From Formosimonas limnophila (lineage in GTDB: Bacteria > Pseudomonadota > Gammaproteobacteria > Burkholderiales > Burkholderiaceae): a stretch of DNA of 64,000 bases. Of this stretch, positions 38,281 through 47,285 are shown piece by piece. The notes beneath the pieces are model-generated. The model was not told the DNA's origin and made no database searches. It worked only from the letters and a program-made list of their open reading frames with translations. The stretch covers positions 17,610-81,609 of the forward strand of contig NZ_BMZG01000009.1 of the NCBI RefSeq assembly GCF_014652675.1, read 5' to 3'. A program made the position numbers and the translations under genes. Within the stretch, counting starts at the first letter, position 1; each line of letters begins with the position of its first letter.

Positions 38281-38786
38281 TGCGAGTAGAGCAATGGTTG
38301 GGCACAGTGCGCGCCCGTGTGGTCTGGTTGACTTTGATTGTTGCATGGTTGCTGTCCTTTGTGGTGACGGTACGTGCCACGGTTTGGTTGGATTGGGTGG
38401 CTTTGGTTTTACTGTTTTGGACAGTTTATCAGCCCGCTCGGATTTCACTGATTTTGGCTTTTGTGGTTGGTATTTTGATTGATGTACAACAGGCTTCGAT
38501 ATTGGGCGAGCACGCACTATTGTACGTGTGGGGTGTTGCCTTAATGCAAGCGTTGGCGTCGCGTTTGCAGTTCTCATCAGTATTTGTCCATGCGCTCTAT
38601 GGCACAGGGTTGTTGTTGTTGATGCAGGTGATGCGTGCTTTGGGACATGCGGTGTTTCTCGGAGAGTTCGATAATCTCGCGGGTTTGGTGTGGGTTTTGC
38701 TCGGGGTGGTGGCTTGGATGTTACTGGCAACGGTATTGCATAAGTCAGCGCGTTCCAACGCGGTAGGTGCATGGGTATCTAAATGA
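38280..38786 (+). CDS. mreD: Rod-shape-determining protein MreD
   Basis: A 168-residue inner-membrane protein with five or six segments. It contains the family pattern WLDWVALVLLFWTVYQPARI and GILIDVQQASILGEHALLYV. It overlaps mreC by one base and mrdA by four, so all are translationally coupled. Confidence 0.93.
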   Translation: MRVEQWLGTVRARVVWLTLIVAWLLSFVVTVRATVWLDWVALVLLFWTVYQPARISLILAFVVGILIDVQQASILGEHALLYVWGVALMQALASRLQFSSVFVHALYGTGLLLLMQVMRALGHAVFLGEFDNLAGLVWVLLGVVAWMLLATVLHKSARSNAVGAWVSK

Positions 38787-40720
38787 AGAATAATTTGGGG
38801 GCTGCTACACAAACTCAATTGTTTCGTCGTCGGCTGGTGGTGGCCAATGCCTTGGTTTTGGCGTGTTTTTCTTTGCTGGTTGCTCGTCTTGTCTATTTGC
38901 AAGTGTTCAGTCATGAGGAGTTCTCGCAAAAAGCCGAGAGTAATCGAATTTCAGTTGTGCCAATTGCACCTGAGCGTGGTGAAATCCTTGACCGACATGG
39001 CGTGGTGATGGCCCGCAACAACCCTGGTTTTTCGTTAGAAATCACACCAGAGGACATTGAGTTAATCAATGAAAAAGAAAACCGAGACGATGCCATCGCT
39101 CGCTTGATTGGTGAGCTGGGGCAAGTTGTACCGATTACTGAGTCTGACTTGCGTAAGTTTAAAAAAATCAAAGAGGATTCACAAGCGCACGACAGCTTGC
39201 CGATTTTGACTAAGCTTACACCAGAGCAGGTGTTTAAGCTCTCTGCTGTATTGTTTCGATACAAAGGCGTTGAAATTAAAAAACGAAGTTTTCGAGATTA
39301 TCCAAATGGCAACATGGGCGTGCATGTCATGGGTTATATTGGGCGCATCAATAAAAAAGACCAAGAGCGCTTAGCCGAAGAAAACCTTAAAGATGCCTAT
39401 CACGGCACGACCCACATTGGTAAAGTCGGCATTGAACAAAGTTACGAAGACGTGCTGCATGGCAAGGCGGGGTATCAGCGTTTGCAAGTGATGGCCTCCG
39501 GTCGTCGCATTGATGAGCTCGGCGAGGAGCCTGCAGTCAATGGGCGCAGTTTGGAGCTGACGATTGATGCACATATCCAGTCTGAGACTGAAAAAGCCTT
39601 TGGTAATCGCCGTGGCGCATTGGTGGCGATAGAGCCTGCAACTGGTGAGGTTTTGGCTTTTGTGAGCGCGCCGACTTATGACCCGCGTTTGTTTATGGAC
39701 GGTATTTCGACTGATGACTGGGCATTGCTCTCGAATCATGAGGATAAGCCGTTACTCAATCGCCCGCTTCGCGAAAACTACCCAGTGGGTTCAACGTACA
39801 AGCCCTTTATGGCCATCGCTGCCTTACATTCGGGTGTTCGCAGTGCGGATAAAGTCATTGCCGACGGTGGTGTTTATACGTTTGGTGGCCATCGTTATCG
39901 AGACAGCACGGGTGGGCGTGGTCACGGCATGGTCAATATGTTCCAGTCTATTGCGGTCTCATCGGATGTTTATTATTACAGCCTGGCTCATGAGATGGGG
40001 GTTGATTTGATGCACCAAGAGCTATCTCGTTTCGGTTTTGGTCAAAAAACGGGCATTGATCTCATTGGTGAAATTACAGGAATTTTGCCCTCAAAAGCGT
40101 GGTACAAAAAACGCACAGGTAAAGACTGGAGTGAAGGGCAAACCATCAGTTTGGGTATTGGGCAGGGCGAAAATACGTTTACGATTCTACAGTTGGCTTA
40201 TGCTACGTCGATATTGGCGAACAATGGGGTTGGGATGAAGCCCCATTTGGTTCGTTCGATCATCGGCCCACTGGCCAATCAAAGAGAAATCAAGTCGCCC
40301 ACACAGATTGCCGATTTACAGATCCCTGCGGCAGACCTTGACGTGGTCAGACGTGGGATGGTGCAAGTGAATATATCGGGTACTGGGCGAGGGGTGTTTA
40401 ATGGTTTGGGCTATGCTGTTGCGGGTAAAACAGGTACGGCGCAAGTCTTTAGCGTTGCCCAAAACTCCACGTACTCGGCCAGTCGTCGCAATGCCCGAAT
40501 GACTGACCACTCGCTTTACATTGCGTTTGCACCAGCTGACAATCCCAAAATCGCCATTGCCGCCATTGTTGAAAATGGTGGTTTTGGTGCTAAGGCCGCA
40601 GCCCCCATTGTTCGCCGAACATTAGAGGCGTTTAATGAGTCAAACGCGGGTAAACGTTATCAGCCTGACCCAACTCAAGCCTCTGCGGCAGCATTGACCA
40701 ACAAAAAGACCACGCCATGA
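38783..40720 (+). CDS. mrdA: Penicillin-binding protein 2 (elongasome transpeptidase)
   Basis: A 645-residue class B penicillin-binding protein. One N-terminal membrane anchor (about 20-42) precedes the pedestal domain (PERGEILDRHGVVMARNNPG) and the transpeptidase domain. Active-site motifs are Ser337-Thr-Tyr-Lys340 (YPVGSTYKPF), SSD in IAVSSDVYYY and KTGT in VAGKTGTAQVF. It cross-links new lateral wall with RodA, whose gene overlaps it by four bases. Confidence 0.97.
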   Translation: MKNNLGAATQTQLFRRRLVVANALVLACFSLLVARLVYLQVFSHEEFSQKAESNRISVVPIAPERGEILDRHGVVMARNNPGFSLEITPEDIELINEKENRDDAIARLIGELGQVVPITESDLRKFKKIKEDSQAHDSLPILTKLTPEQVFKLSAVLFRYKGVEIKKRSFRDYPNGNMGVHVMGYIGRINKKDQERLAEENLKDAYHGTTHIGKVGIEQSYEDVLHGKAGYQRLQVMASGRRIDELGEEPAVNGRSLELTIDAHIQSETEKAFGNRRGALVAIEPATGEVLAFVSAPTYDPRLFMDGISTDDWALLSNHEDKPLLNRPLRENYPVGSTYKPFMAIAALHSGVRSADKVIADGGVYTFGGHRYRDSTGGRGHGMVNMFQSIAVSSDVYYYSLAHEMGVDLMHQELSRFGFGQKTGIDLIGEITGILPSKAWYKKRTGKDWSEGQTISLGIGQGENTFTILQLAYATSILANNGVGMKPHLVRSIIGPLANQREIKSPTQIADLQIPAADLDVVRRGMVQVNISGTGRGVFNGLGYAVAGKTGTAQVFSVAQNSTYSASRRNARMTDHSLYIAFAPADNPKIAIAAIVENGGFGAKAAAPIVRRTLEAFNESNAGKRYQPDPTQASAAALTNKKTTP

Positions 40721-41877
40721 ATTTGATGCCTGATTTCTCACCCAGCTTGGGTCGAACGTCGACGCTCTCACGGATTTTTGCGCCCATTGATGGTGTGATG
40801 TTGTTTATTCTTGCACTCATAGCCGCCATTAGTGTGGTGGCTATGTACAGTGCCGCGTCAGATATGCCACATCGATTTGAGGATCATATTCGTAATCTGA
40901 CGATAGGTTTTGTTGTGATGCTGGTTTTGGCGTACACGCCGCCCAAGTGGCTAATGCAGCTTGCTATTCCGTTATACGTTGTTGGTATTTTGCTGCTTCT
41001 GGGGGTGGCATTGTTTGGTGAAAGTTCCAAAGGTGCTCAGCGGTGGCTGAATGTCGGTGTGCGAATCCAGCCGTCAGAGTTGCTAAAAATCGCTGTGCCC
41101 TTGATGTTGGCGTATTATTTTCACTTGACGGGCGTGGTGCATGACCGCAAGAGAGCCATTCAGGTTTATTTAATTGCGGCATTGATTTTGCTCGTGCCCT
41201 TTACCTTAATTGCCAAGCAACCTGACCTTGGAACAGCTTTGCTGGTGGCTTTTGCTGGGGCGTATGTGATATTTTTTGCAGGACTTAACTGGAAAGTGGT
41301 GGTTGGGCTTTTGGCCAGTGCGGTGGTTTTGATTAGCGTGTTGTTGTCACTGCTGCACACCTCGTTTGCGACAGATGTGCTGCATTTGAAGCCTTATCAA
41401 ATCAAACGCATCGAGGTGTTGCTTGACCCATCAGCAGATCCTCGTGGGTCGGGTTTTCACATCATGCAAGCTGAGATTGCCATTGGTTCTGGTGGGTTGC
41501 TGGGCAAAGGCTGGCAACAAGGCACGCAAGCGCAGCTTCAGTTCATTCCTGAGCGTTCCACTGACTTCTTATTGGCGGTTTTTTCTGAGGAATTTGGTCT
41601 TGTTGGTAACCTTCTACTCCTTGTGTTATACTCCATGCTCATTTTACGGGGATTATCCATCGCTTATGGTGCCTCCTCGCGATTTGAACGGTTGCTGGCA
41701 GGAGCGCTTTCCATGATTTTGTTCACCTATGTTTTTGTGAATACGGGCATGGTAGCGGGTATGCTGCCAGTCGTTGGAGTGCCACTGCCGTTTATGAGCT
41801 ATGGCGGCACCGCGCTGATTACCTTGGGCGTGGCTTGTGGCATGTTAATGAGCGTGCATCACCATCGAATCAGATGA
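40717..41877 (+). CDS. rodA: Peptidoglycan glycosyltransferase RodA
   Basis: A 386-residue SEDS-family polymerase with about ten membrane segments. Signatures are GAQRWLNVGVRIQPSELLKI, IAKQPDLGTALLVAFAG, and the C-terminal GMLPVVGVPLPFMSYGGTAL. It polymerises lipid II and works as a pair with PBP2. Confidence 0.97.
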   Translation: MNLMPDFSPSLGRTSTLSRIFAPIDGVMLFILALIAAISVVAMYSAASDMPHRFEDHIRNLTIGFVVMLVLAYTPPKWLMQLAIPLYVVGILLLLGVALFGESSKGAQRWLNVGVRIQPSELLKIAVPLMLAYYFHLTGVVHDRKRAIQVYLIAALILLVPFTLIAKQPDLGTALLVAFAGAYVIFFAGLNWKVVVGLLASAVVLISVLLSLLHTSFATDVLHLKPYQIKRIEVLLDPSADPRGSGFHIMQAEIAIGSGGLLGKGWQQGTQAQLQFIPERSTDFLLAVFSEEFGLVGNLLLLVLYSMLILRGLSIAYGASSRFERLLAGALSMILFTYVFVNTGMVAGMLPVVGVPLPFMSYGGTALITLGVACGMLMSVHHHRIR

Positions 41878-41962
41878 GCACGTGCAATTGGGTAAGACCT
41901 CTCCCCTATAATAACTACCAGCAAAGAGTCGATAAGTAAGACAGACTCTAGGTCAGATACCC

Positions 41963-41982
41963 GTCTAAGGAGTAAGACGGTA
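41963..41982 (+). promoter_or_regulatory. Hairpin presenting the rlpA ribosome-binding site
   Basis: A six-base stem (41963-41968 with 41977-41982) whose eight-base loop AAGGAGTA is the rlpA ribosome-binding site. The last base of the stem overlaps the A of the ATG region at 41982. It may tune translation of rlpA. A TATAAT hexamer upstream at about 41910 could be a promoter -10 but lacks a good -35. Confidence 0.5.
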
Positions 41983-42515
41983 TGATTCGTTTGAAAAGTC
42001 GCCAGTTCCGCAAGTATGCGGCATTGGCAATCAGTGTCAGTGCATTTATCGGTTTGAATTCTGCACTGTCTGCTAAAGAAATACCAACACCAGTCGCTGC
42101 GATAGCAGCACCCACTGTTGTTGCCGACAATCCAGTAGGAAGCGTCGTGTCGCCTGTGAATCAGAAGAGTGATGTTAAAGTGCAAAAAACCAATTTTGCA
42201 TCAAATGACGTCAAAACCAGTTTTCTTCAAACAGGTGTGGCGTCTTACTATGGCCCAGGGTTTCACGGCCGACGCACCGCAAATGGCGAAAAATTTAACC
42301 AAAATGCCATGACCGCTGCCCATCGCACCTTGCCGTTTGGAACCAAATTAAAGGTCACCAACCTCGCTAATGGTCAGAGTACCATCGTCCGAGTCAATGA
42401 CCGAGGCCCTTATGCTGGTGGACGCGTGCTTGACTTATCCGTCGCTGCAGCCAAGCAAATTGGTTCAACCCACTCAGGTGTTGCGAAAGTGAAAATCGAA
42501 GTCGTCAGTAACTGA
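41982..42515 (+). CDS. rlpA: RlpA-like septal ring protein, double-psi beta-barrel
   Basis: A 177-residue exported protein. A signal peptide (about 1-31) is followed by a spacer and the RlpA domain (about 82-176): QTGVASYYGPGFHGRRTANG, AHRTLPFGTKLKVTN and VNDRGPYAGGRVLDLS, with the acidic and histidine residues of the active groove. RlpA proteins cleave naked glycan strands in some species. There is no SPOR domain and no lipobox cysteine. It follows rodA by 104 bases. Confidence 0.9.
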   Translation: MIRLKSRQFRKYAALAISVSAFIGLNSALSAKEIPTPVAAIAAPTVVADNPVGSVVSPVNQKSDVKVQKTNFASNDVKTSFLQTGVASYYGPGFHGRRTANGEKFNQNAMTAAHRTLPFGTKLKVTNLANGQSTIVRVNDRGPYAGGRVLDLSVAAAKQIGSTHSGVAKVKIEVVSN

Positions 42516-42554
42516 TGTAACGGTTGCGCGACGAATGATGCCGCAGACCAGACA

Positions 42555-42584
42555 AACGCCGATGCTGTTGCATCGGCGTTTTTT
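42555..42584 (+). terminator. Terminator after rlpA
   Basis: A nine-base stem (42556-42564 with 42571-42579), six-base loop and six T, ending the elongasome cluster. Confidence 0.85.
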
Positions 42585-42653
42585 ATGGTTGTTTGGTCAA
42601 GTACAGGTCGGTGGTACATGTGATTAAAAATCACCCAATACTTCGGGTCTAAG

Positions 42654-42693
42654 CACCAAAAAAGCCTATGAGTCATCATCGGCTTTTTTGGTG
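42654..42693. terminator. Second, bidirectional terminator between rlpA and gltL
   Basis: A perfect 13-base inverted repeat (42654-42666 with 42681-42693) with six-A and six-T runs in the arms, able to end transcripts from both directions. Confidence 0.75.
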
Positions 42694-42711
42694 AGAAATA
42701 AAACGCCCCAA

Positions 42712-43446
42712 TCAATGAGCCAAAATTTTTGATAAAAATTGCTTGGCGCGGTCAGAGCGATTTTCTGTGTTGCTGAAAAATTCGTCTTTCGAGCAGTCTT
42801 CGACGATTTCGCCTTTGTCCATGAAAATCACGCGGCTGGCAACTTTGCGGGCGAAGCCCATTTCGTGGGTGACGCACATCATGGTCATGCCTTCGTTGGC
42901 GAGTTGCACCATCACGTCGAGCACTTCGTTGACCATTTCGGGGTCTAGCGCAGACGTTGGCTCATCAAACAACATGGCAATCGGATCCATTGCGAGTGCA
43001 CGAGCGATGGCGACACGTTGCTGTTGTCCGCCTGATAATTGGCCAGGGAATTTATGTGCGTGCGCCGATAATCCGACGCGCTCTAATAACTTTTTGCCTT
43101 TGGTGTAGGCTTCGTCTTTGCTGCGCCCCAAAACTTTCATTTGAGCAATGGCGAGATTTTTCTCAATGCTCATGTGCGGAAACAACTCGAAGTGTTGAAA
43201 CACCATCCCGACGCGCGAACGTAGTTTGTTCAGATTTGTTTTCGGGTCGGTGAGGGATACGCCATCGACCACAATATCGCCTTTTTGAATAGGCTCTAAT
43301 GCGTTGACGGTTTTGATTAAGGTCGATTTTCCTGAGCCTGATGGGCCGCATACGACGACTACTTCGCCTTTTTGAATGTTGGTGGTGCAGTTGGTCAACA
43401 CTTGAAACTCACCGTACCATTTTGATGCATTTTTGATTTCTATCAT
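42712..43446 (-). CDS. gltL: Glutamate/aspartate ABC transporter ATP-binding protein
   Basis: A 244-residue ATPase of the polar amino-acid importer family. Walker A is GPSGSGKSTLIK, the Q-loop region FQHFELFPHM, the signature LSGGQQQRVAIARAL and Walker B AMLFDEPTSALDPE. It is the last gene of a gltIJKL operon; the match to GltL rather than another polar amino-acid ATPase rests on its neighbours. Confidence 0.93.
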   Translation of the reverse strand: MIEIKNASKWYGEFQVLTNCTTNIQKGEVVVVCGPSGSGKSTLIKTVNALEPIQKGDIVVDGVSLTDPKTNLNKLRSRVGMVFQHFELFPHMSIEKNLAIAQMKVLGRSKDEAYTKGKKLLERVGLSAHAHKFPGQLSGGQQQRVAIARALAMDPIAMLFDEPTSALDPEMVNEVLDVMVQLANEGMTMMCVTHEMGFARKVASRVIFMDKGEIVEDCSKDEFFSNTENRSDRAKQFLSKILAH

Positions 43447-43476
43447 GACAAAACTCCAATAAATAGGGTTGCGGCA

Positions 43477-44166
43477 TCAACGAATGATGGCTACTTTTTT
43501 CTGTAAATATTTGACATAACGAGACATGCCATAGCAGATGATGAAATAAATCACACCAATAAATAAGTAAAACTCGGTCGGACGATTGTTGGTCGCGGCG
43601 AGTGTGGTGCCTGCGCCCAGAAAGTCCTTCCAGCCAATCGCGTAAACCAGGGTGATGTCCTGAAACAAGATGATGGTCTGCGTGAGTAACACAGGCAGCA
43701 TGTTGCGTAAGGCTTGTGGCAGGACGACTTGCATCATGGTTTGGCCGTAGCTCATGCCCAACGCATAACTCGCAGCGGTTTGCCCTTTGGAAATATTTTG
43801 TATCCCTGCACGCATGATTTCAGAAAAATACGCCGCTTCAAAAATCGCATACGTGATGACACCCGCCACCAAAGCACCGAGCGTGACGGGATACGCTGCA
43901 CCTGTAACCCATTGCAGTAATTTGGGCAACATAAAATAAAATACCAACAATACTTGCACCAATGGCAGACCACGAAAAAAATCCACATATAACTTGGCAA
44001 AGCCTGAAGCAAAGCGGTTGGATGACAAACGCATCATTGCCAGCGGTGTACCAATCAACATGCCAAGAATCAATGCTAACACGGTGAGCTGTATGGTGAA
44101 CCACAGCCCTTTGGCCAACGCGCTCAGAGATTCGGGGGTAAATAAAACAGCGAAGTCGAAGTTCAT
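43477..44166 (-). CDS. gltK: Glutamate/aspartate ABC transporter permease
   Basis: A 229-residue permease with five membrane segments and the EAA loop AASYALGMSYGQTMMQVVLPQA. The N-terminal LAKGLWFTIQLTVLALILGM and VDFFRGLPLVQVLLVFYF are typical of the HisM/GltK group. It lies one base from gltJ and 30 bases before gltL. Confidence 0.92.
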   Translation of the reverse strand: MNFDFAVLFTPESLSALAKGLWFTIQLTVLALILGMLIGTPLAMMRLSSNRFASGFAKLYVDFFRGLPLVQVLLVFYFMLPKLLQWVTGAAYPVTLGALVAGVITYAIFEAAYFSEIMRAGIQNISKGQTAASYALGMSYGQTMMQVVLPQALRNMLPVLLTQTIILFQDITLVYAIGWKDFLGAGTTLAATNNRPTEFYLFIGVIYFIICYGMSRYVKYLQKKVAIIR

Positions 44167-44167
44167 A

Positions 44168-44998
44168 TTATTTACCTCCCATTGACAAACCAGGGATGGC
44201 CAAACGTTTCTCGAATATAGCCATCAAGAATTTAATGGCATAAGTGAAGAACAAATAAACCAGCGTGGTGACCGTCATAATCACGAGGTCTTGAGAGGTT
44301 TCTTCGTTCATGTTCTTGGTATAAAAATAGAGGTTGAATACACCAATCGCAAAGGCGACCGAAGTGTTCTTGAATAAATTCATCACTTCAGATGTGAGCG
44401 TCGGCCACACGGTACGAAAAGCCACAGGTAAAATCGTGTACAAATAAACCTGCGCACGGCTCATGCCCATGGCAAAGCCAGCGTTCCATTGTCCTGTCGG
44501 AATTGCTTGAATTCCCGCACGGACTTGTTCTGAAATCCGCGCTGCGTGGTACAAACCAATCCCCAAACCTGCAACCACCCATGGCATGGTGTTGACTATT
44601 TGCTTGTAGCCTGCGCCTGCAACTGCGCTGCCATTTTCCGCCGAGATGCTGGTCGGTAAAAATTCTGGAAACACCCGCGCCCAAAAAAACAATTGGATGA
44701 TGAGTGGGATGTTGCGAAATAACTCCACGTAGCTATTGCCCAATCGCACCAGCCATTTGTTTGGTGTGGTGCGGATGACGCCAAGCAACGAGCCGAGCGC
44801 AAACGCTAGCACCAATGCCAATAAAAAAACCACGAAATGCCATTGAAGGCCGCTCACCATGATTTGTAACCATGTCACGGACTCTGCGCTGGAATCATAC
44901 GAGCCCGCTCCAGCCATTTTGCACAACGATTCAGCCCAACTGGCTTTGTCGACGTACTCGTTGCCAGGAGAGCAAAACACGCCCCAGTCATTTGCCAT
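44168..44998 (-). CDS. gltJ: Glutamate/aspartate ABC transporter permease
   Basis: A 276-residue permease. The segment SYVELFRNIPLIIQLFFW and the EAA loop AGFAMGMSRAQVYLYTILPV identify the family. Compared with shorter homologues it has an extra N-terminal stretch (MANDWGVFCSPGNEYVDKAS) before the first membrane helix. It is separated from gltI by 92 bases holding a terminator-like hairpin. Confidence 0.92.
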   Translation of the reverse strand: MANDWGVFCSPGNEYVDKASWAESLCKMAGAGSYDSSAESVTWLQIMVSGLQWHFVVFLLALVLAFALGSLLGVIRTTPNKWLVRLGNSYVELFRNIPLIIQLFFWARVFPEFLPTSISAENGSAVAGAGYKQIVNTMPWVVAGLGIGLYHAARISEQVRAGIQAIPTGQWNAGFAMGMSRAQVYLYTILPVAFRTVWPTLTSEVMNLFKNTSVAFAIGVFNLYFYTKNMNEETSQDLVIMTVTTLVYLFFTYAIKFLMAIFEKRLAIPGLSMGGK

Positions 44999-45034
44999 AC
45001 TGATTCTCCAAACGGTTCAATATTTTTTATAAAA

Positions 45035-45070
45035 ATAGCGCACAGATTAACTTATTATTCTGTGCGCTAT
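45035..45070 (-). terminator. Intra-operon hairpin between gltI and gltJ
   Basis: A perfect 11-base stem (45060-45070 with 45035-45045) followed, in the minus direction, by TTTTATA. It should end part of the transcripts after gltI, so that the binding protein exceeds the permease. Confidence 0.65.
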
Positions 45071-45090
45071 GTTTTGGATGATGAAACTGA

Positions 45091-46050
45091 TTAAATTCCT
45101 GCGTCAGATGGCTCTGAGAAGGCTTTTTTCATGGTTTCGTTCATTTTCCAGTTCATATTGATGCCTTTTGGTGGAATCGGAGATTGGAACCATTTGGCAT
45201 AAGATTTTTCAGCCGCACCGGATTTGATGAAGTTGGTGACCGCAGTATCTGCGATTTTCTTCATTGCCGCATCACCTTTGTTCAACATCACGCCGTACGG
45301 CTCAGTCGAGAGGATCGGGCCGACGATTTGAAAATCATTTGGCGTTTTTGATGTGGCGATCAAACCAGCCAAAATGTTGTCATCCATAAAGAATGCAGCG
45401 GCAGCTCCTGACTCAACCTGAGCGAATGAGTCGGCGTGGTCTTTACCGAATACGTTGGTGACGTTGACTTTGGCAGCTTGCTCGCCTTGTTTGATGTATT
45501 TGTCAGAGGTTGTGCCTGTGGTGGTGACGACTGCCTTACCATCAAGATCTTTAATTTCTTTGACGTTAGAGCCTTTTTTTACCACCATACGCACTTCGGT
45601 CACGTAGTAGTTGGTTGAGAAGTTAACTTGCTCTTGGCGTTTTTTGCTGTTGGTTGTTGTGCCACACTCCATGTCAATGTTGCCCGCTTGGATTTCTGGG
45701 ATGCGGGTCGCTGACGTGACAGGTTTGTATTCGACTTTGAGTTCAGGCATTTTGAGTTCTTTTTTCAACTCATCAACAATGGCTGAGCAGACATCCAACG
45801 CGTAGCCGACAGGTTTGCCATCAGCCAAGTATGAAATAGGAATTGACGATTCGCGGTGACCGATGACCACTTTGCCCGTGTCTTTGATTTTTTTAATGGT
45901 ATCAATCGCTGGTGGTGGCGTTTCAGCAGGTTTGGCAGCATCCGCTGTTTTGGCTGGTTCTGCTGGCTTGTCGCCACCGCCGCCACAAGAGGCTAGTGTG
46001 AACGTACCTGCAGTTAATAATAAAGCGGTGAGTAAACGAGTCTGTTTCAT
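45091..46050 (-). CDS. gltI: Glutamate/aspartate-binding lipoprotein
   Basis: A 319-residue solute-binding protein. A lipoprotein signal ends in LASC (Cys22), followed by a short Gly/Lys/Ala/Pro-rich tether and the binding domain: GKVVIGHRESSIPISYLADG, VGYALDVCSAIVDEL, and IQAGNIDMECGTTTNSKKRQ, which is typical of glutamate/aspartate binders. Most GltI proteins are soluble in the periplasm; here the lipobox suggests an anchored form. It is the first gene of the operon; the 262 bases upstream hold a palindrome at 46206-46218. Confidence 0.92.
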   Translation of the reverse strand: MKQTRLLTALLLTAGTFTLASCGGGGDKPAEPAKTADAAKPAETPPPAIDTIKKIKDTGKVVIGHRESSIPISYLADGKPVGYALDVCSAIVDELKKELKMPELKVEYKPVTSATRIPEIQAGNIDMECGTTTNSKKRQEQVNFSTNYYVTEVRMVVKKGSNVKEIKDLDGKAVVTTTGTTSDKYIKQGEQAAKVNVTNVFGKDHADSFAQVESGAAAAFFMDDNILAGLIATSKTPNDFQIVGPILSTEPYGVMLNKGDAAMKKIADTAVTNFIKSGAAEKSYAKWFQSPIPPKGINMNWKMNETMKKAFSEPSDAGI

Positions 46051-46205
46051 GTGTTCAATTCCTTCACTGAGTGTGATATGTCATTGTGTTTTGCGCCCCT
46101 ATTTTTTAAGGGGGCACAACGTTTGATAAGCGGTTTAACCAACTTATTCGCGAAGAGTAAAGCAAAGGAATCATGAATGCAAGACCACTGGATGCACTGA
46201 TTTGA

Positions 46206-46218
46206 GGTGCATTGCACC
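46206..46218. promoter_or_regulatory. Palindrome upstream of gltI, possible operator
   Basis: Two perfect six-base half-sites (GGTGCA and TGCACC) around one central base, about 155 bases upstream of the gltI start. The half-site order is opposite to the NtrC consensus. It could be an operator for the transporter operon or for rsmI expression; no protein can be named. Confidence 0.35.
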
Positions 46219-46312
46219 AAATATGGTCATTTTGTATGATGTGTGTTTATCTTTTGGGGGGTTATGATGCTGTTGTGGTGCAGCAAAAAAAGTCATTGAG
46301 GTCCTGTGGTTT

Positions 46313-47203
46313 TTACTCAGTTTCGGGTGCGTTGGCTTTAAGGGACAGAGCTTGTTGATAAACCTCGTTTTTTGGTGCGCCTGTTATTTGGCAAGTCAGT
46401 GCCACAGCTTGCTTGAGGGGTAACTCATTTAACAGCACGACCAATGTGGGCTGCCATCCTGTATGCTGATTGACCTCATGTGCGGGAGCTGACAACACCA
46501 AAACGTACTCGCCACGAGGTACGGCAGCTTGTGTTAGCCATTGGGAGGCATTGCACAGTGGTAAAATGGTGACAGATTCATGTAGTTTGGTAAGTTCTTT
46601 GCCAATCGTTAGAGTGCGCTCACTAAAATGCTCTGCCAAGGCGGCAATGGTGTCGTGTAAGCGATGCGGTGACTCATAAAAGACGATGTTGCTCGAAATG
46701 CTGGCCAAAGATTGCAAAGTTTGGTTGCGGGCGTTGGCTTTGTTTGGCAAAAACCCATGGAAGTGAAATCCGCCATCGTATCCTGCCGCACTCATTGCGG
46801 CGACAGCAGCACAGGCACCTGCAATGGGGACAACGCGCACGCCAGCAGCATGTGCCGCGGCGACTACGCGTGAACCAGGGTCTGAGACGGCAGGTGTGCC
46901 CGCATCGGTGATGAGGGCGATGCGTTCGCCGTTTTGTAGTCGAGTGATGAGACTGGTGGCGATGTCAGATTCGTTGTAGTCGTGGACAGCGATGAGCGGC
47001 TTGCTGATGCCGTATTGGTTGAGTAGTGGTTTACTGCGGCGCGTGTCTTCGCAGGCGATGGCATCAACGAGCTGCAACACATACAGAGCCCGTACCGTGA
47101 TGTCCGCCAAATTGCCGATTGGGGTGGCGACGATGTACAGAGCGCCTTGGGGGTATTGTTGGGTGGCTGCATTTTGCCAAATCGATTCTAAAGCATGCGA
47201 CAT
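46313..47203 (-). CDS. rsmI: 16S rRNA (cytidine-1402-2'-O)-methyltransferase
   Basis: A 296-residue SAM-dependent enzyme of the tetrapyrrole-methylase fold. Signatures are LYIVATPIGNLADITVRALY, CEDTRRSKPLLNQYGI, ALITDAGTPAVSDPGSRVV and VFYESPHRLHDTI. RsmI modifies C1402 in the P-site region of 16S rRNA. It is divergent from yraN, a standard arrangement. Confidence 0.96.
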   Translation of the reverse strand: MSHALESIWQNAATQQYPQGALYIVATPIGNLADITVRALYVLQLVDAIACEDTRRSKPLLNQYGISKPLIAVHDYNESDIATSLITRLQNGERIALITDAGTPAVSDPGSRVVAAAHAAGVRVVPIAGACAAVAAMSAAGYDGGFHFHGFLPNKANARNQTLQSLASISSNIVFYESPHRLHDTIAALAEHFSERTLTIGKELTKLHESVTILPLCNASQWLTQAAVPRGEYVLVLSAPAHEVNQHTGWQPTLVVLLNELPLKQAVALTCQITGAPKNEVYQQALSLKANAPETE

Positions 47204-47285
47204 AAAAAGACCTCGTGGTTAGGGCTGCACTTTAGCATGGTTTTGTGCGATGATGAGCTAGTGATCAAGACAAAAAGGCGACGTG

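Noticed and set aside
38098-38772. 224-codon open frame opposite mreC/mreD
   Set aside because: Low-complexity, basic and Pro/Thr-rich translation typical of an antisense shadow of real genes.
46206-46218. NtrC site or sigma54 promoter upstream of gltI
   Set aside because: The half-sites face the wrong way for NtrC and no GG-N10-GC promoter is positioned correctly; kept only as an unnamed palindrome.
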